Source of the DNA: Photobacterium leiognathi
GTDB lineage: Bacteria; Pseudomonadota; Gammaproteobacteria; Enterobacterales; Vibrionaceae
NCBI RefSeq assembly: GCF_030685535.1
Contig: NZ_CP131599.1
Coordinates: 930,001-994,000 of the forward strand
Length of the DNA: 64,000 bases
Direction of reading: 5' to 3'
The translations under genes were made by a program, and so were the position numbers. Shown here one piece after another: positions 8,976-18,102 of this stretch; the first letter of the stretch is position 1; each line of letters opens with the position of its first letter. Under the pieces are notes generated by a model. The model had not been told where the DNA came from and did no database searches. It saw only the letters and a program-made list of their open reading frames with translations.

Positions 8976-9290
8976 TTACTCAGGATCTTGTTGGAATAGC
9001 TGATAAAGGCAGGTATTTTTTGTAATCAATTGTTCTTTTCGCTGCTTAGTCAGGGTTTTCTTGATCTTGTATTCAAACACCATCGCATCACGCTTATTAC
9101 GTACTTGCTGTGACCACGCTAACGTCAACGGTCCTTTCCCTTTAAGGTACTTAGCCCCTTTTTTACTGTGTTGATGTTCATCAAAGCGACGTTCAACATC
9201 CGTTGTGACACCACAGTACAAGCTATTTGATGATGTTCGGATCAAATAAACATACCAAGGTGTTATCGTTTTTGTCTCTTCACTGCCCAT
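8976..9290 (-). CDS. GIY-YIG nuclease superfamily protein (YhbQ-like)
   Basis: A 104-residue stand-alone GIY-YIG domain. The signature reads WYVYLIRTSSNSLYCGVTTD (about residues 12-31), where YCG replaces YIG as is common in the YhbQ/UPF0213 group, followed by VERRFDEHQ with the conserved Arg and a C-terminal Glu in VFEYKIKKTL. E. coli YhbQ has reported DNA endonuclease activity; the cell role is unclear. ATG at 9290 is chosen over the TTG at 9293. It lies downstream of yceH but is separated by a terminator, so it probably has its own promoter. Confidence 0.88.
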   Translation of the reverse strand: MGSEETKTITPWYVYLIRTSSNSLYCGVTTDVERRFDEHQHSKKGAKYLKGKGPLTLAWSQQVRNKRDAMVFEYKIKKTLTKQRKEQLITKNTCLYQLFQQDPE

Positions 9291-9310
9291 CAAATACTCA
9301 TCTCGCTTAA

Positions 9311-9343
9311 AACAAAAACAGGCCCAGCAATGCTGAACCTGTT
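9311..9343 (-). terminator. Terminator after yceH
   Basis: On the minus strand the hairpin AACAGG-TT-CAGCA / TGCTG-GG-CCTGTT is followed by TTTGTTTT, shortly before the GIY-YIG gene. Confidence 0.82.
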
Positions 9344-9416
9344 CGTGTTGAGTATTTTAATCGTGTATGGCGACTAGGTGCAATAAATCATTGCTTAAAT
9401 CACCTCAAAGCCAGAT

Positions 9417-10076
9417 TTACTCCGTCAATGATGTTAGTACCGCTTGTAACTCAGCCACTTGCTGTTTTAATTCTGCGACATCATTTTCTAATTGAGCGAT
9501 ACGTTCGTTATTACCGCCAGCAGATGTAACCGCTTGTGCTGCGCTCTCATAGGCTGATAAATCAACTTCGCCACTAAATAGGTGCATGTAGCGACAATCA
9601 CGCTTACCTGGCTCTCGTGGCAACTTAACAACGTATGGACCTTTCTCTTCACTTGCAAGTTTTGCTAGTACTGATTCCGCTTCACGTACGTCTGTAAACT
9701 CACAAAGACGATTTGTTCGAGTACGAATTTCACCTGCAGTTTGTGGACCACGAAGCAATAATACAATCAATGCGCCTAATTCTTGTTTTGTGAACTGTAG
9801 GCTACCAAACTCGGTATTACAAAAACGATGCTGAAACTTTGCTACACGGCTACCAAAGCTACTTACATCCGCCATCATGCGCTTGGCTTTTAACTCTTCT
9901 ACGGTATCAAGCACAGTGGCTTCATCAAGTGACATTACAGGCTCACGGCTACTTTTTTGGTTACATGCCGTTGTTAATGCATTTAATGTCAACGGGTATT
10001 GATCTGGAGTCGTGATTTCTTTTTCAAGCATACAGCCAATCACGCGCGCTTGATTTTGTGTCAAATTAATTTCCAT
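9417..10076 (-). CDS. yceH: YceH family protein (DUF480)
   Basis: A 219-residue DUF480/YceH protein. It consists of two winged-helix domains: the first begins RVIGCMLEKEITTPDQYPLT (about residues 11-30) and includes NALTTACNQKSSREPV; the second contains LLLRGPQTAGEIRTR and the segment TDVREAESVLAKLA. A short C-terminal coiled coil follows (ERIAQLENDVAELKQQVAEL, about 191-210). Double winged helices suggest DNA or protein binding; the function remains uncharacterised in the family. AAGGA lies 6 bases before the ATG. Confidence 0.93.
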   Translation of the reverse strand: MEINLTQNQARVIGCMLEKEITTPDQYPLTLNALTTACNQKSSREPVMSLDEATVLDTVEELKAKRMMADVSSFGSRVAKFQHRFCNTEFGSLQFTKQELGALIVLLLRGPQTAGEIRTRTNRLCEFTDVREAESVLAKLASEEKGPYVVKLPREPGKRDCRYMHLFSGEVDLSAYESAAQAVTSAGGNNERIAQLENDVAELKQQVAELQAVLTSLTE

Positions 10077-10253
10077 GACCGTCCTTCACCCTTTCTAACT
10101 CACCAAATAAAATAATAAATAGCGTACGCACGCTATGTATCAATGTTAGTCATTGTTCTTGCTAAGAAGATAGCACGTTCCAGTTACACGGCAAGCGCTT
10201 AAAATGCAGTTTGATTGCTTTTTAAACAACAACTTACTCTCTGGTGATCAAAG

Positions 10254-11228
10254 TTAGTTTTCACTTTGATCTGCGGGAATATTCATGTAATCAGCAGTAA
10301 TATATTGGTCTCTACCATTAGCTTTGGCTTGATACAGCAATTTATCTACTTCTTGATATAAGTTTTCGATACTTTCTAATCCCGTTGGTATCCATGTAAT
10401 TGCGCCTTGGCTAACAGTGACACTTGATGATGTTTGAGAAAAACCATGTTCGATGTTCAATGCCGCGATCGCTTGCTTTAAACGTTCACACTCTTTCTTT
10501 GCTTGTATGCTATTGCAGCAACTTAGCAAAATAACAAACTCCTCACCACCATAACGTGCACAGATCTCACCAGCACGACTGAATTTATGCTTCAGCGTAT
10601 CAGCGAGTAACTTTAAGCAGTTATCCCCTTCTATATGCCCATAGTGATCGTTAAAGAGCTTAAAGTGATCAACATCAAGCATAATCATCGTCAAAGGCTG
10701 TCCATTTCTTCCATGTAATGAAACAAACTCAGTCAGCTTCTGATCTAAATAGCGTCGATTTGCCAGCGCTGTTAAGCCATCTTCATTAACTTGCTGATAA
10801 AGTAATTCATTAGCTTTTTGTAACTGTAACGAGGTTTGTTGCAGCTTACGTCTCATTGCAGATATACGCTGCATCGCTTTCAATTTTGCTGAAAGCACCA
10901 TGCCATTCACAGGTTTCGTTAAATAATCATCTCCACCTTTGTCGATAGCTTCTGCAATCAACTCTGGCTCAGAATGACCACTTAAAAAGATAATCGGTAC
11001 CCACTCGGTAAAACGCTCTCGAATACTTTGCGCAAGTTCTGTACCTTGCATATCAGGCATACAGATATCTAACAAGACAAGATCCGGATCAAATGTCGCA
11101 TAACAATTGAGTGCATCCTGACCAGATGACACAGCTTTAACCACATACTAAAGTTTTTTTAATCTTAGTTCCAAATGTAGTCTTTCAGAGAAAACATCAT
11201 CCACTAACAAAATGTGCATCGGGTCCAT
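10254..11228 (-). pseudogene. Response regulator-GGDEF diguanylate cyclase interrupted by an amber codon
   Basis: Reading from ATG at 11228 (AAAAAGG upstream), the frame gives MDPMHILLVDDVFSERL, the start of a receiver domain, then meets TAG at 11148-11150, and continues in the same frame to 10254. The unbroken product would be about 324 residues. The receiver domain has both N-terminal aspartates, the phospho-acceptor in LLDICMPD, and LTKP. The cyclase has an active-site GGEEF in RYGGEEFVILL. The inhibitory RxxD site 5 residues before it reads RAGE, so product inhibition may be weak. The stop replaces the usual residue before YVVKAV. A GTG at 11144 could restart translation, giving 296 residues lacking the acidic pocket. 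Options are a recent nonsense mutation, a base error, or readthrough. Confidence 0.8.
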
Positions 11229-11464
11229 TCAGATACCTTTTTGGTATTTCTAAGTAAGTTATATTAAGCATTTTACATGCCTAATATATTTTTGACTTTA
11301 AGTTGGTCAATCTTTTATATAAAAGCTAGCTTAATAAGCATGATGCGACAATCATCACATTGAAATTAAACACACATTTATTACTGATTTCTACATGATA
11401 TATTGACATTTGATGTTAGAAATATAGGATTCCTCTCCTTAAACTTATGCTGTAGGAAAAAACC

Positions 11465-11917
11465 ATGTCTGAGATGAACAATAAAGACGAGCAAATCGTT
11501 GAAGAAGTAACCTTTACACTAGAAGACTGTTCTCCAGAACTTCGCCAAGTTGTTAAATTCGAGCAAGTACCAGCTGAACTCATCGATATGCTGGTTAACG
11601 TGTACAAGGTTTCTGAGCCAAGTACTCGCGAAGCATGGAATTCACTACCTGCGAGTGCACAAAATGTACTTGATAACTTCGAGCAATTTCATGCTTTAGT
11701 TGCACTAAGCCAAAGCTACTCTGGTGTTGATTTCTTAAGTGAAATGCAAGGCACAACTTTCCCTGAAGATATGGACGCTGAAGCACAAGCTGAATACAAA
11801 GCAGCGGCATTAGACAAAGTACTTCACAACTGTGTGAAAGATATGTGTAAGCAACTTAAAAAAGCGCGTCAGAACCCACCAATGAAACGTGAGTTCACAA
11901 CTATCTTTCAAAAATAA
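11465..11917 (+). CDS. Hypothetical protein, 150 residues
   Basis: A soluble acidic protein that I do not recognise. It is predicted mostly helical, with an acidic N-terminus (EEVTFTLEDCSPELRQVVKF), a central Gln/Ser-rich helical part and a basic C-terminal end (KQLKKARQNPPMKREFTTIF). Cysteines occur in DCSPEL, HNCVKDMCKQ. AGGA lies 7-8 bases before the ATG and a clean terminator follows, so it is a real monocistronic gene. Its closest relatives are probably confined to vibrios and relatives; no function is suggested by its neighbours (the broken GGDEF gene and the ToxR-like regulator, both facing away or separate). Confidence 0.72.
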   Translation: MSEMNNKDEQIVEEVTFTLEDCSPELRQVVKFEQVPAELIDMLVNVYKVSEPSTREAWNSLPASAQNVLDNFEQFHALVALSQSYSGVDFLSEMQGTTFPEDMDAEAQAEYKAAALDKVLHNCVKDMCKQLKKARQNPPMKREFTTIFQK

Positions 11918-11941
11918 TTGTTAAGATATTTATATATTATG

Positions 11942-11971
11942 AAGGAGCAGCATTAACTGCTCCTTTTTTAT
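11942..11971 (+). terminator. Terminator after the 150-residue protein gene
   Basis: The stem AAGGAGCAG / CTGCTCCTT with a CATTAA loop is followed by TTTTTA. Confidence 0.88.
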
Positions 11972-12254
11972 TTGTTAACCAAATGAAAGCAAAAAACGAC
12001 CTAGCCGTAACAGTAATAAACAGATTTGAAATCAAGATCCGACCTATTCAGGGCGTCAATTTTACGGACGCTTAAAACTGTATAACTTTTAATCCACTCA
12101 TTAGATATGGTTAATGAAAAAACAATTTAAATTAACAAGTTAGAACAAATTAAAACTATTACAGTAAAGATACGTCTATTTATTTTCATAACTTTTTATA
12201 GATTTTCGTGATATTATACAAAGTCTAACGATTTCAATAGCTAGAGGTGTATGG

Positions 12255-13559
12255 ATGCCAAATACTGAGCAGATAAGATTCCAAACGGATGTGTGTTACA
12301 TAGAAAGCCAAGGCATTCTTAAAACACCTGAATCTACGCTCAAGTTGAATTTATCTGAGCAATATATTTTATCGTATCTCATAGATAATTATGGTAACCC
12401 TGTAACTAAAGATGAACTCTTAAAAGTAGGCTGGCCTGATCGTATTGTTACAGAAGCCTCTCTTTTCCAAGTTATTCGTGCACTTCGTGTAAAGCTCAAC
12501 GAAAAGAAAAAAGGTGATGTTATTGAAACATTGCCACGCGTTGGCTATCAAATTCGTGAATTCACACGCGAGACTATCAATTTCCAAGAAGAAGCGAATC
12601 TATCCCCTTTTAAAAAAATAGGAAAGAAGACAGCTATCGTCAGTGCTATAGGTTTGGCTGCTGTCGGTGCTGGCATCGGTTGGATGAAATATGTACCTTC
12701 ACATACGCCGACCAATTACATTATTGAAAAAGATCGCATTGGTAGTAATGACATCACAATTGTTACTGCTAATGCAGATGATTTAGCTGATTTACGAAGT
12801 AAAGTAAAAGAGCTAATCAAAGGCCAAACCAAAAAATATGGCAAACTAGTCACACAAAATGAAAGGGTTTACCTTTTAAAAACGGATGAGTTTTATTCTG
12901 CTGCATGGTGTGCAGTAGACGCAAATGATCAATGTATTAAAAACACTGATTTTAGCTATAAAATTGCGACTGATGAGTGGGATAAATTTGCAAAGCTCGT
13001 GATAGATAACCAAAAAGTTTATCACGAAACACCTGTGATTCAGACAGAATACGCACGCGAGCCAACGGCTGTTATATACGCTTCTTATATCGATAAATCG
13101 GGTATTCAATCCAAAGTCATGCACTACTTCATGACACCCACAGATAATAAAGGCATTTTTGATTTTTCTATGATGTCATTTATTAAAGATCCTGATTCTG
13201 GAAAATTTCGTTCATTGGCTATCAGTGCGTCGAAAGCCTATATTGAAAATCGCGAAAGCCAATTTTTACAAACAATAAAAATCGAACCTGAGATGTATCA
13301 CTGGGCATATCAGCCTAGTCCAGATTACGATGAAAAAGAATCACTGGCGCTAAAGCATAGCTGCCATTTTGAATGCCAGTCATCGGACAAACGTCCTTAT
13401 TACAACTATGTCGTCTATAAACAGCCGAACTTACTGTTAATGCTAAATGAGTTCACAGGTTTCTTTTGGAATAATACGAGTCAGGGCGACCCTTCCATTT
13501 CTTATTCTGACCATTTTTCAGATTTATCTCCTGATAACAATAAGAAAACTGACAAGTAA
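12255..13559 (+). CDS. ToxR/CadC-like membrane-anchored transcriptional regulator
   Basis: A 434-residue protein with a cytoplasmic OmpR-type winged helix (about residues 18-108: LNLSEQYILSYLIDNYGNPV, LLKVGWPDRIVTEASLFQVI, ETLPRVGYQI), one membrane helix (about 126-147, TAIVSAIGLAAVGAGIGWM) and a periplasmic domain of about 285 residues. This is the ToxR/CadC arrangement, in which the periplasmic part senses a signal and the DNA-binding domain acts from the membrane. The periplasmic domain has no recognised fold and does not look like ToxR itself; it has paired cysteines (CAVDANDQC; CHFECQ) that could form disulphides. AGAGGT precedes the ATG. It is transcribed alone, with a strong terminator. 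Target genes are unknown. Confidence 0.85.
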   Translation: MPNTEQIRFQTDVCYIESQGILKTPESTLKLNLSEQYILSYLIDNYGNPVTKDELLKVGWPDRIVTEASLFQVIRALRVKLNEKKKGDVIETLPRVGYQIREFTRETINFQEEANLSPFKKIGKKTAIVSAIGLAAVGAGIGWMKYVPSHTPTNYIIEKDRIGSNDITIVTANADDLADLRSKVKELIKGQTKKYGKLVTQNERVYLLKTDEFYSAAWCAVDANDQCIKNTDFSYKIATDEWDKFAKLVIDNQKVYHETPVIQTEYAREPTAVIYASYIDKSGIQSKVMHYFMTPTDNKGIFDFSMMSFIKDPDSGKFRSLAISASKAYIENRESQFLQTIKIEPEMYHWAYQPSPDYDEKESLALKHSCHFECQSSDKRPYYNYVVYKQPNLLLMLNEFTGFFWNNTSQGDPSISYSDHFSDLSPDNNKKTDK

Positions 13560-13562
13560 CTA

Positions 13563-13588
13563 AAAAGCGCAGTATTAACTGCGCTTTT
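13563..13588. terminator. Bidirectional terminator
   Basis: An 11-bp stem (AAAAGCGCAGT / ACTGCGCTTTT) with an ATTA loop, followed by CTTTTTT, sits between the ToxR-like gene and the convergent NfeD gene. Confidence 0.9.
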
Positions 13589-13593
13589 CTTTT

Positions 13594-14043
13594 TTAACAA
13601 GGCTTTATTACTAAGGTTATCCCTTCTACTGCTACTACTTCCACTTTTTGACCCGCTTCTAGATCAACTTCAGTGACTACGCTCCAAGTCGTATCGCCAA
13701 ATTGTAATCGCCCTGCACCTGCAACAATCGCCTTAGTAACAACACTACGTTGTCCTATCATTTGTGCGCCACGTTGATTAAGTTTCGTAACAGATGCATC
13801 GGATTTATCTTTCTTATGCTGGTATCGCCACCACAACCAAGTTGTGAATAAAGCAAAAACAGCAAAAGAGATCCATTGCAAAGGCCAAGAGATCGGTAGC
13901 ATCAATACTAAAATACTCACTAGAACAGCAGAAATACCTAGCCATAGCAGATACCCTGCCGTTCCAAGTAACTCAAGCAGCAATAACACTAAACCTATTG
14001 CTAACCAATGCCAGAAGTTCATTTGTTCTAGTAGGTAGATCAT
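13594..14043 (-). CDS. NfeD family membrane protein
   Basis: A 149-residue NfeD-like protein. Membrane segments lie at about residues 12-30, 33-51 and 54-73; a C-terminal OB-fold-like soluble domain (about 90-149) includes [16 protein letters not shown] and [15 protein letters not shown], the family's typical strands. Its start overlaps the end of the upstream qmcA by 4 bases, so the two are translationally coupled. NfeD proteins occur almost always beside an SPFH/stomatin partner and help place or stabilise it in the inner membrane; short NfeD forms like this lack the serine protease domain. Confidence 0.9.
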   Translation of the reverse strand: MIYLLEQMNFWHWLAIGLVLLLLELLGTAGYLLWLGISAVLVSILVLMLPISWPLQWISFAVFALFTTWLWWRYQHKKDKSDASVTKLNQRGAQMIGQRSVVTKAIVAGAGRLQFGDTTWSVVTEVDLEAGQKVEVVAVEGITLVIKPC

Positions 14044-14969
14044 GCATTATTACCTTTGTCTGATTTATTACCCCATAACTCTGCGATACCTGCAACAGAG
14101 CCCATTAAGCCCGTTGTTTCTAATGGCATCATGATCACTTTACCATTTTCAGACTGACCAATCGATTTTAATGCTTCGGTATAGCCCTGAGCAACAAAGT
14201 AATTTACCGCTTTAATATCACCTTGAGCAATAGCATCTGACACCATCTTGGTCGCTTTGGCTTCTGCTTCTGCTGCACGTTCACGGGCTTCAGCTTGCAA
14301 AATTGCCGCTTGTTTCTCACCTTCCGCTTTTAAAATTTCAGATTGTTTTTGACCTTCCGCTCGTAAGATTTCCGCTTGGCGTACACCCTCTGCTTCTAGA
14401 ATTTCAGCACGCTTATTACGCTCCGCTTTCATTTGTGCGTTCATCGCAGCAGTCAAATCTTGTGGTGGCTGAACATCTCGAATTTCAATACGGGTAATTT
14501 TAATGCCCCAAGGGTTCGTTGCTTGATCCACAATAGATAGCAGTCGGCTATTAATTGTGTCACGCTGAGAGAGCATCTCATCAAGTTCCATTGAACCTAA
14601 TACAGTACGCATATTTGTTAGCGTTAAGTTACGGATAGCATGTTCTAAATCAGACACTTCATAAGCTGCTTTTGCTGCATCAAACACTTGAATAAAACAC
14701 ACAGCATCGATCGTTACTGAGGCGTTATCGCGAGAAATCACTTCCTGAGCTGGAATGTCTAATACACGTTCCATCATATTGACTTTATTACCAATCTTGT
14801 CGATAAAAGGAATAATGAGATTTAACCCAGGACGCAATGTTTTTGTGTAGCGACCAAAGCGCTCAACAGTCCACTCAGAACCCTGACTAACGGTTTTAAC
14901 GCACGATGCAATAATAACAATTGCGACTGCGATAAATATAACAATGGTGATCAATGAATCGTACGGCAT
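14040..14969 (-). CDS. qmcA: SPFH/stomatin-like membrane protein (QmcA)
   Basis: A 309-residue band-7 protein. It has an N-terminal membrane anchor (about residues 7-25, [18 protein letters not shown]), an SPFH domain (about 30-190, with [19 protein letters not shown] and [16 protein letters not shown]), then a long coiled coil made of EAEG-RQAEIL-type repeats (about 195-250). QmcA proteins form large membrane assemblies linked to protease quality control (HflKC/FtsH-like) and lipid microdomains. The start at 14969 has GGAGAG and gives the family N-terminus; an earlier in-frame ATG at 15014 was rejected. It is operonic with the NfeD gene. Confidence 0.93.
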   Translation of the reverse strand: MPYDSLITIVIFIAVAIVIIASCVKTVSQGSEWTVERFGRYTKTLRPGLNLIIPFIDKIGNKVNMMERVLDIPAQEVISRDNASVTIDAVCFIQVFDAAKAAYEVSDLEHAIRNLTLTNMRTVLGSMELDEMLSQRDTINSRLLSIVDQATNPWGIKITRIEIRDVQPPQDLTAAMNAQMKAERNKRAEILEAEGVRQAEILRAEGQKQSEILKAEGEKQAAILQAEARERAAEAEAKATKMVSDAIAQGDIKAVNYFVAQGYTEALKSIGQSENGKVIMMPLETTGLMGSVAGIAELWGNKSDKGNNA

Positions 14970-15110
14970 GACTTCTCTCCAACTAATAGGCTTAGAAAGT
15001 ATTGTACCGTTCAAACTGTTTAAATATGCATCAAGACACTAGAAATGAGATCAAGTTAAAACCGAAAATTTTATAACAAGATGATTTATGTGGGGAATTG
15101 GATTTAGACA

Positions 15111-15144
15111 ATAAAAAACGCCAAATGCGTTAACATTTGGCGTT
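15111..15144 (-). terminator. Terminator of the 91-residue membrane protein gene
   Basis: The stem AACGCCAAATG / CATTTGGCGTT with a 6-base loop is followed on the minus strand by TTTTTTAT. Confidence 0.85.
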
Positions 15145-15168
15145 ACTCTTATTACAGCTAATCAATGA

Positions 15169-15444
15169 TTAGCATTTACGCATGGTAATGTCTTCAAACT
15201 CACCATCAATAGTATTATGAGATGATTGTTCGCGGTAATTAGTGTTTACTTTGCGATCTCGACCCGCAAATCCTTCACTAAATGTGCGTTGTTCGAACTC
15301 TACACCTTCAGATGCAAGTTTACGCTTAATGAATGGTTTAGCGATTAATGCCGCGATACCCATGAACAAAGCCATAATCGCAGCAAATGAAACAGTAAAT
15401 AATCCAATAACTACAGCAACAAAACCAGTAAGTAAATTTTTCAT
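15169..15444 (-). CDS. Small membrane protein, unknown
   Basis: A 91-residue protein with a hydrophobic N-terminal half (two closely spaced membrane helices or one long one, about residues 4-38, FVAVVIGLFTVSFAAIMALF) and a polar C-terminal tail rich in Arg, Asn, Glu and Ser ending in MRKC. AGAGG lies 8 bases before the ATG. It is not recognised. It has its own terminator and follows the qmcA-nfeD unit on the same strand, but in the opposite order (upstream of qmcA), separated by about 140 bases and a terminator, so it is not clearly co-transcribed. Confidence 0.65.
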   Translation of the reverse strand: MKNLLTGFVAVVIGLFTVSFAAIMALFMGIAALIAKPFIKRKLASEGVEFEQRTFSEGFAGRDRKVNTNYREQSSHNTIDGEFEDITMRKC

Positions 15445-15670
15445 GGCTAAGCCTCTCTCTATAATTCTTAGTAAGAACTACAGTGCTAATACACTGTTTT
15501 CTTATCTAACTGTTCTGCACTTCACGTAGCAGTTATTTTTAGCTTACAACCAAACTAACTGAACTAAGATGAACCGATGATGAACACATAACTAATTGTT
15601 ATCAAGCAACATCTTATCTAACGGAAAACTGATAAATTAAAAGGCCGTTAGCATACACAACATTATAAAG

Positions 15671-15885
15671 CACTTAGAGCATGATTAAGTGGGAGGTAGG
15701 ATTTTGGAATACCTACAACGATGAGTCAGCTCCACAATCTCATCGAACCTCAACCCCGCCATGTCGGCGATTTCCTAACTTAACGTCACCGCAAGCTAGG
15801 TTGGCACAACCCGTGACGAGTCAGATTATAGTCGCTGATTACTATTATTCTCTGCACTCCCCGCTTTAAGCCGTCGCCTAAAGCC
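15671..15885. other. Hairpin-rich G+C island, candidate structured RNA or mobile-element remnant
   Basis: About 200 bases of clearly higher G+C than their flanks and dense in short inverted repeats: CACTTA/TAAGTG (15671-15691), GTAGG/CCTAC (15696-15716), CGATGAG/CTCATCG (15719-15745), CGCC/GGCG (15757-15769), CGTCAC/GTGACG (15784-15818) enclosing GGTT/AACC, and GCTTTA/TAAAGC (15863-15884). The 62-codon frame across it has no ribosome site and no protein character. The arrangement suits a folded RNA or an IS200/IS605-type hairpin element remnant. No match to 6S, tmRNA, RNase P or 4.5S RNA was seen. Confidence 0.45.
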
Positions 15886-15947
15886 CAGAAACTATAACAC
15901 TTAAAAATTCGATAACGCAATAATAAACATTATGCATTTATCTATTT

Positions 15948-16556
15948 TCAAACAGTTTCTACTGTTGTTACTTCACATTGGATGCGACTAATTTTATCGT
16001 CTGCTAACAAAAAGTAAGCATTTTGCGGTAAATCTTGTTCAAAGGTTTCACTATAACTCATTGCAGCATAGACCCCTCTGAATACAGCACCGGTTAGCCC
16101 GTGAGAAATAACGATCACATTATCAGGTACCGCATTATCAGCAAGAAAATCTTTAACTCGATTCACTACCGACTCATACGACTCGCAATGTGGTGCTGAG
16201 AGATACCAATCACGGTGATTAAGTAATTTGGGATTCTGTTTAACTAAATCAGGAATAAAACATGTTTCCCAATCGCCTAAATTAAATTCTTTTAAGCGCT
16301 CGTCAGTGACGATGTTATCGCTATCAATACCAAGCTGCTCACAAACAATCTGCGCTGTTTCTAACGCTCGACCAAGTGGACTGCTATAGACCGCCCATTG
16401 ATTTATATTGCCTATCTTTTTACTTAATGATGCACCAATAGTTGAAGCTTGGTTTTGTCCTAATGCAGTCAATTCAGAGTTACAATGTCCTTGTAAACGT
16501 TGTTGTGCGTTAAACGTTGTTTGACCATGACGTAATAAAAAAATGCTTTTTGACAT
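15948..16556 (-). CDS. Histidine phosphatase family protein (GpmB/CobC-like)
   Basis: A 202-residue member of the branch-1 histidine phosphatase family. The catalytic motif LLRHGQTTFNAQ (about residues 7-18) includes the phospho-accepting histidine, SPLGRALETA (about 60-69) the second arginine, and VISHGLTGAVFRG (about 148-160) the second histidine. Such enzymes act as phosphoglycerate mutases or phosphatases on small molecules. cobQ lies 1.5 kb upstream, so an alpha-ribazole-phosphatase (CobC) role is possible but not supported by an operon. GGGGAAC precedes the ATG. Confidence 0.9.
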   Translation of the reverse strand: MSKSIFLLRHGQTTFNAQQRLQGHCNSELTALGQNQASTIGASLSKKIGNINQWAVYSSPLGRALETAQIVCEQLGIDSDNIVTDERLKEFNLGDWETCFIPDLVKQNPKLLNHRDWYLSAPHCESYESVVNRVKDFLADNAVPDNVIVISHGLTGAVFRGVYAAMSYSETFEQDLPQNAYFLLADDKISRIQCEVTTVETV

Positions 16557-16788
16557 TGTGTTCCCCTTGCGAAGTGAGGAAATTACAACACTTATAGGCT
16601 TGCGACAAGTTGAACAGATCTAATTCGCGTTTCATTAAGCGAATAATAAGATTACGTTAGGAAATACGTTATAAAAATGACGACAAATCGAGCGATTTAA
16701 AAGAAATATATTGCATAGAAAATTAGATATAACGTTTAATTAGGTAATGGGAGCAAAGTCTATCGACTTCTCCCTCTACCTATTAAAT

Positions 16789-17268
16789 TTAAAGACGCAT
16801 CCAAACATCACTGAAGCGTTGAGTAGAGATATGAAAGAAAAGATCATCTCTCTGCTTGTATACATTTACAAAAGTTTTTTCGATATCGACAAATTCTGTA
16901 TTTTTAAACTGTGAAACAACAAATGTTAAATCAGTATTTGATTTAGGCGTATATGCCCAATAATTCAAATTATCTTCGTTTCTCTTACAATACTTTTCCA
17001 TTTCAATCTTTTTGCCATTAACAACCATTGAAACTGTACTATGGAGACCTTGAATATTGCACTGACTTAAAAAACGTTCGAAACCGTTATTATTATACTT
17101 AGCTTTATAAAGTTTAAAGAAAAGCTTTTTACCACCAGAATCAGGCGAGTTGATCAAAGCTGATAAGACATAATGACCGTCAATACTTGATGAGTTCCAA
17201 TCCTCTGCCTTCACATTTAATGAACACATCATCATTAAAAGAGATGCAATACATAACAGCTTACTCAT
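16789..17268 (-). CDS. Secreted hypothetical protein
   Basis: A 159-residue protein with a clear signal peptide (MSKLLCIASLLMMMCSLNVKA, cleavage after about residue 21). The mature part of about 137 residues is polar and Lys/Asn/Phe-rich with two cysteines (QCNIQG, KYCKRN) that could form a disulphide. There is no lipobox; the cysteines in the signal region are not positioned for lipidation. AAAGGAATA precedes the ATG. No family is recognised. Codon use looks more AT-rich than its neighbours and it borders a long gene-free stretch, which may point to acquired DNA. Confidence 0.65.
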   Translation of the reverse strand: MSKLLCIASLLMMMCSLNVKAEDWNSSSIDGHYVLSALINSPDSGGKKLFFKLYKAKYNNNGFERFLSQCNIQGLHSTVSMVVNGKKIEMEKYCKRNEDNLNYWAYTPKSNTDLTFVVSQFKNTEFVDIEKTFVNVYKQRDDLFFHISTQRFSDVWMRL

Positions 17269-18102
17269 ATTATTCCTTTAACATCAATAACAGCTACAAT
17301 ACAAAGGGGAAACGTCCTTTTGTTTTAGTTTAACAGCAATGTTTTGCGTCATCAAAAGATTAAGATAGCGTGACACCGCTGTATTTGTAACTTTTATACA
17401 TAGTTTGAGTATTTTTTTACCAGCCTCTTTAATAAATAATGTTAGAAATAAGGTGGAATTGGTAAGTATCTGCGACAGACATCACTTTAATTAATTCATT
17501 GCTCGTTAATTACATTTTCAACCTTGCTTTTTATCGCAAAACAACCAAAATAAATTTCATTTTATATATGAGATATTAACCGCACAATTACGCGTATAGA
17601 TCATCAATTTGCTCATTAAATGTGAATACTTCTCAAGGTTTTCAATAATATAGATGAAGTAAAACTGGCTAAATTATTGCTATGAAAAATCTTTAATTCT
17701 TTGTTTAATGAGATAAAAACACCAGATTCATCGCCAATCTGATACAGCTATCTTTCGATTAATTGTTTCGTAAGTTAACAACAACCACTATTTGAGATAG
17801 AAATGACTTGATATTCTCTCTTTTTTTATCAAGGTAGTTAATCAACTAAATTCAACATTAGAAATAGATATTATTCTTTTATTAATTAAAGCCCTCTCTA
17901 CTTATTCATAAATAAAGTAGATATTACATACAATATCGCAATAGCGAATTTTATCAGTATTAATCTTTCCTAATACTAAGTCAATCATCAGTAAATATTC
18001 TACATTTGCGATAAGTCATGTTAATTGAAATAAAAAAGACCGACTAATACGCAATACTGGTAACGTCGATCTCTTCTTGTTATTACTTATCAGATTCTGA
18101 CT
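17269..18102. other. 834-base AT-rich region without a detectable gene
   Basis: This is the longest gene-free stretch in the window. No frame with a ribosome site, tRNA-like fold or strong hairpin was found. At the right end an imperfect stem (GACCGAC / GTCGATC, 18039-18077) may end the cobQ transcript. The left end holds the promoter of the secreted protein gene. The length and AT-richness suggest decayed sequence. Confidence 0.45.

Noticed and set aside
15681..15869. A 62-codon frame in the hairpin-rich island
   Set aside because: No ribosome site, Pro/Ser/Thr-rich low-quality translation, and the dense inverted repeats explain the open frame better.
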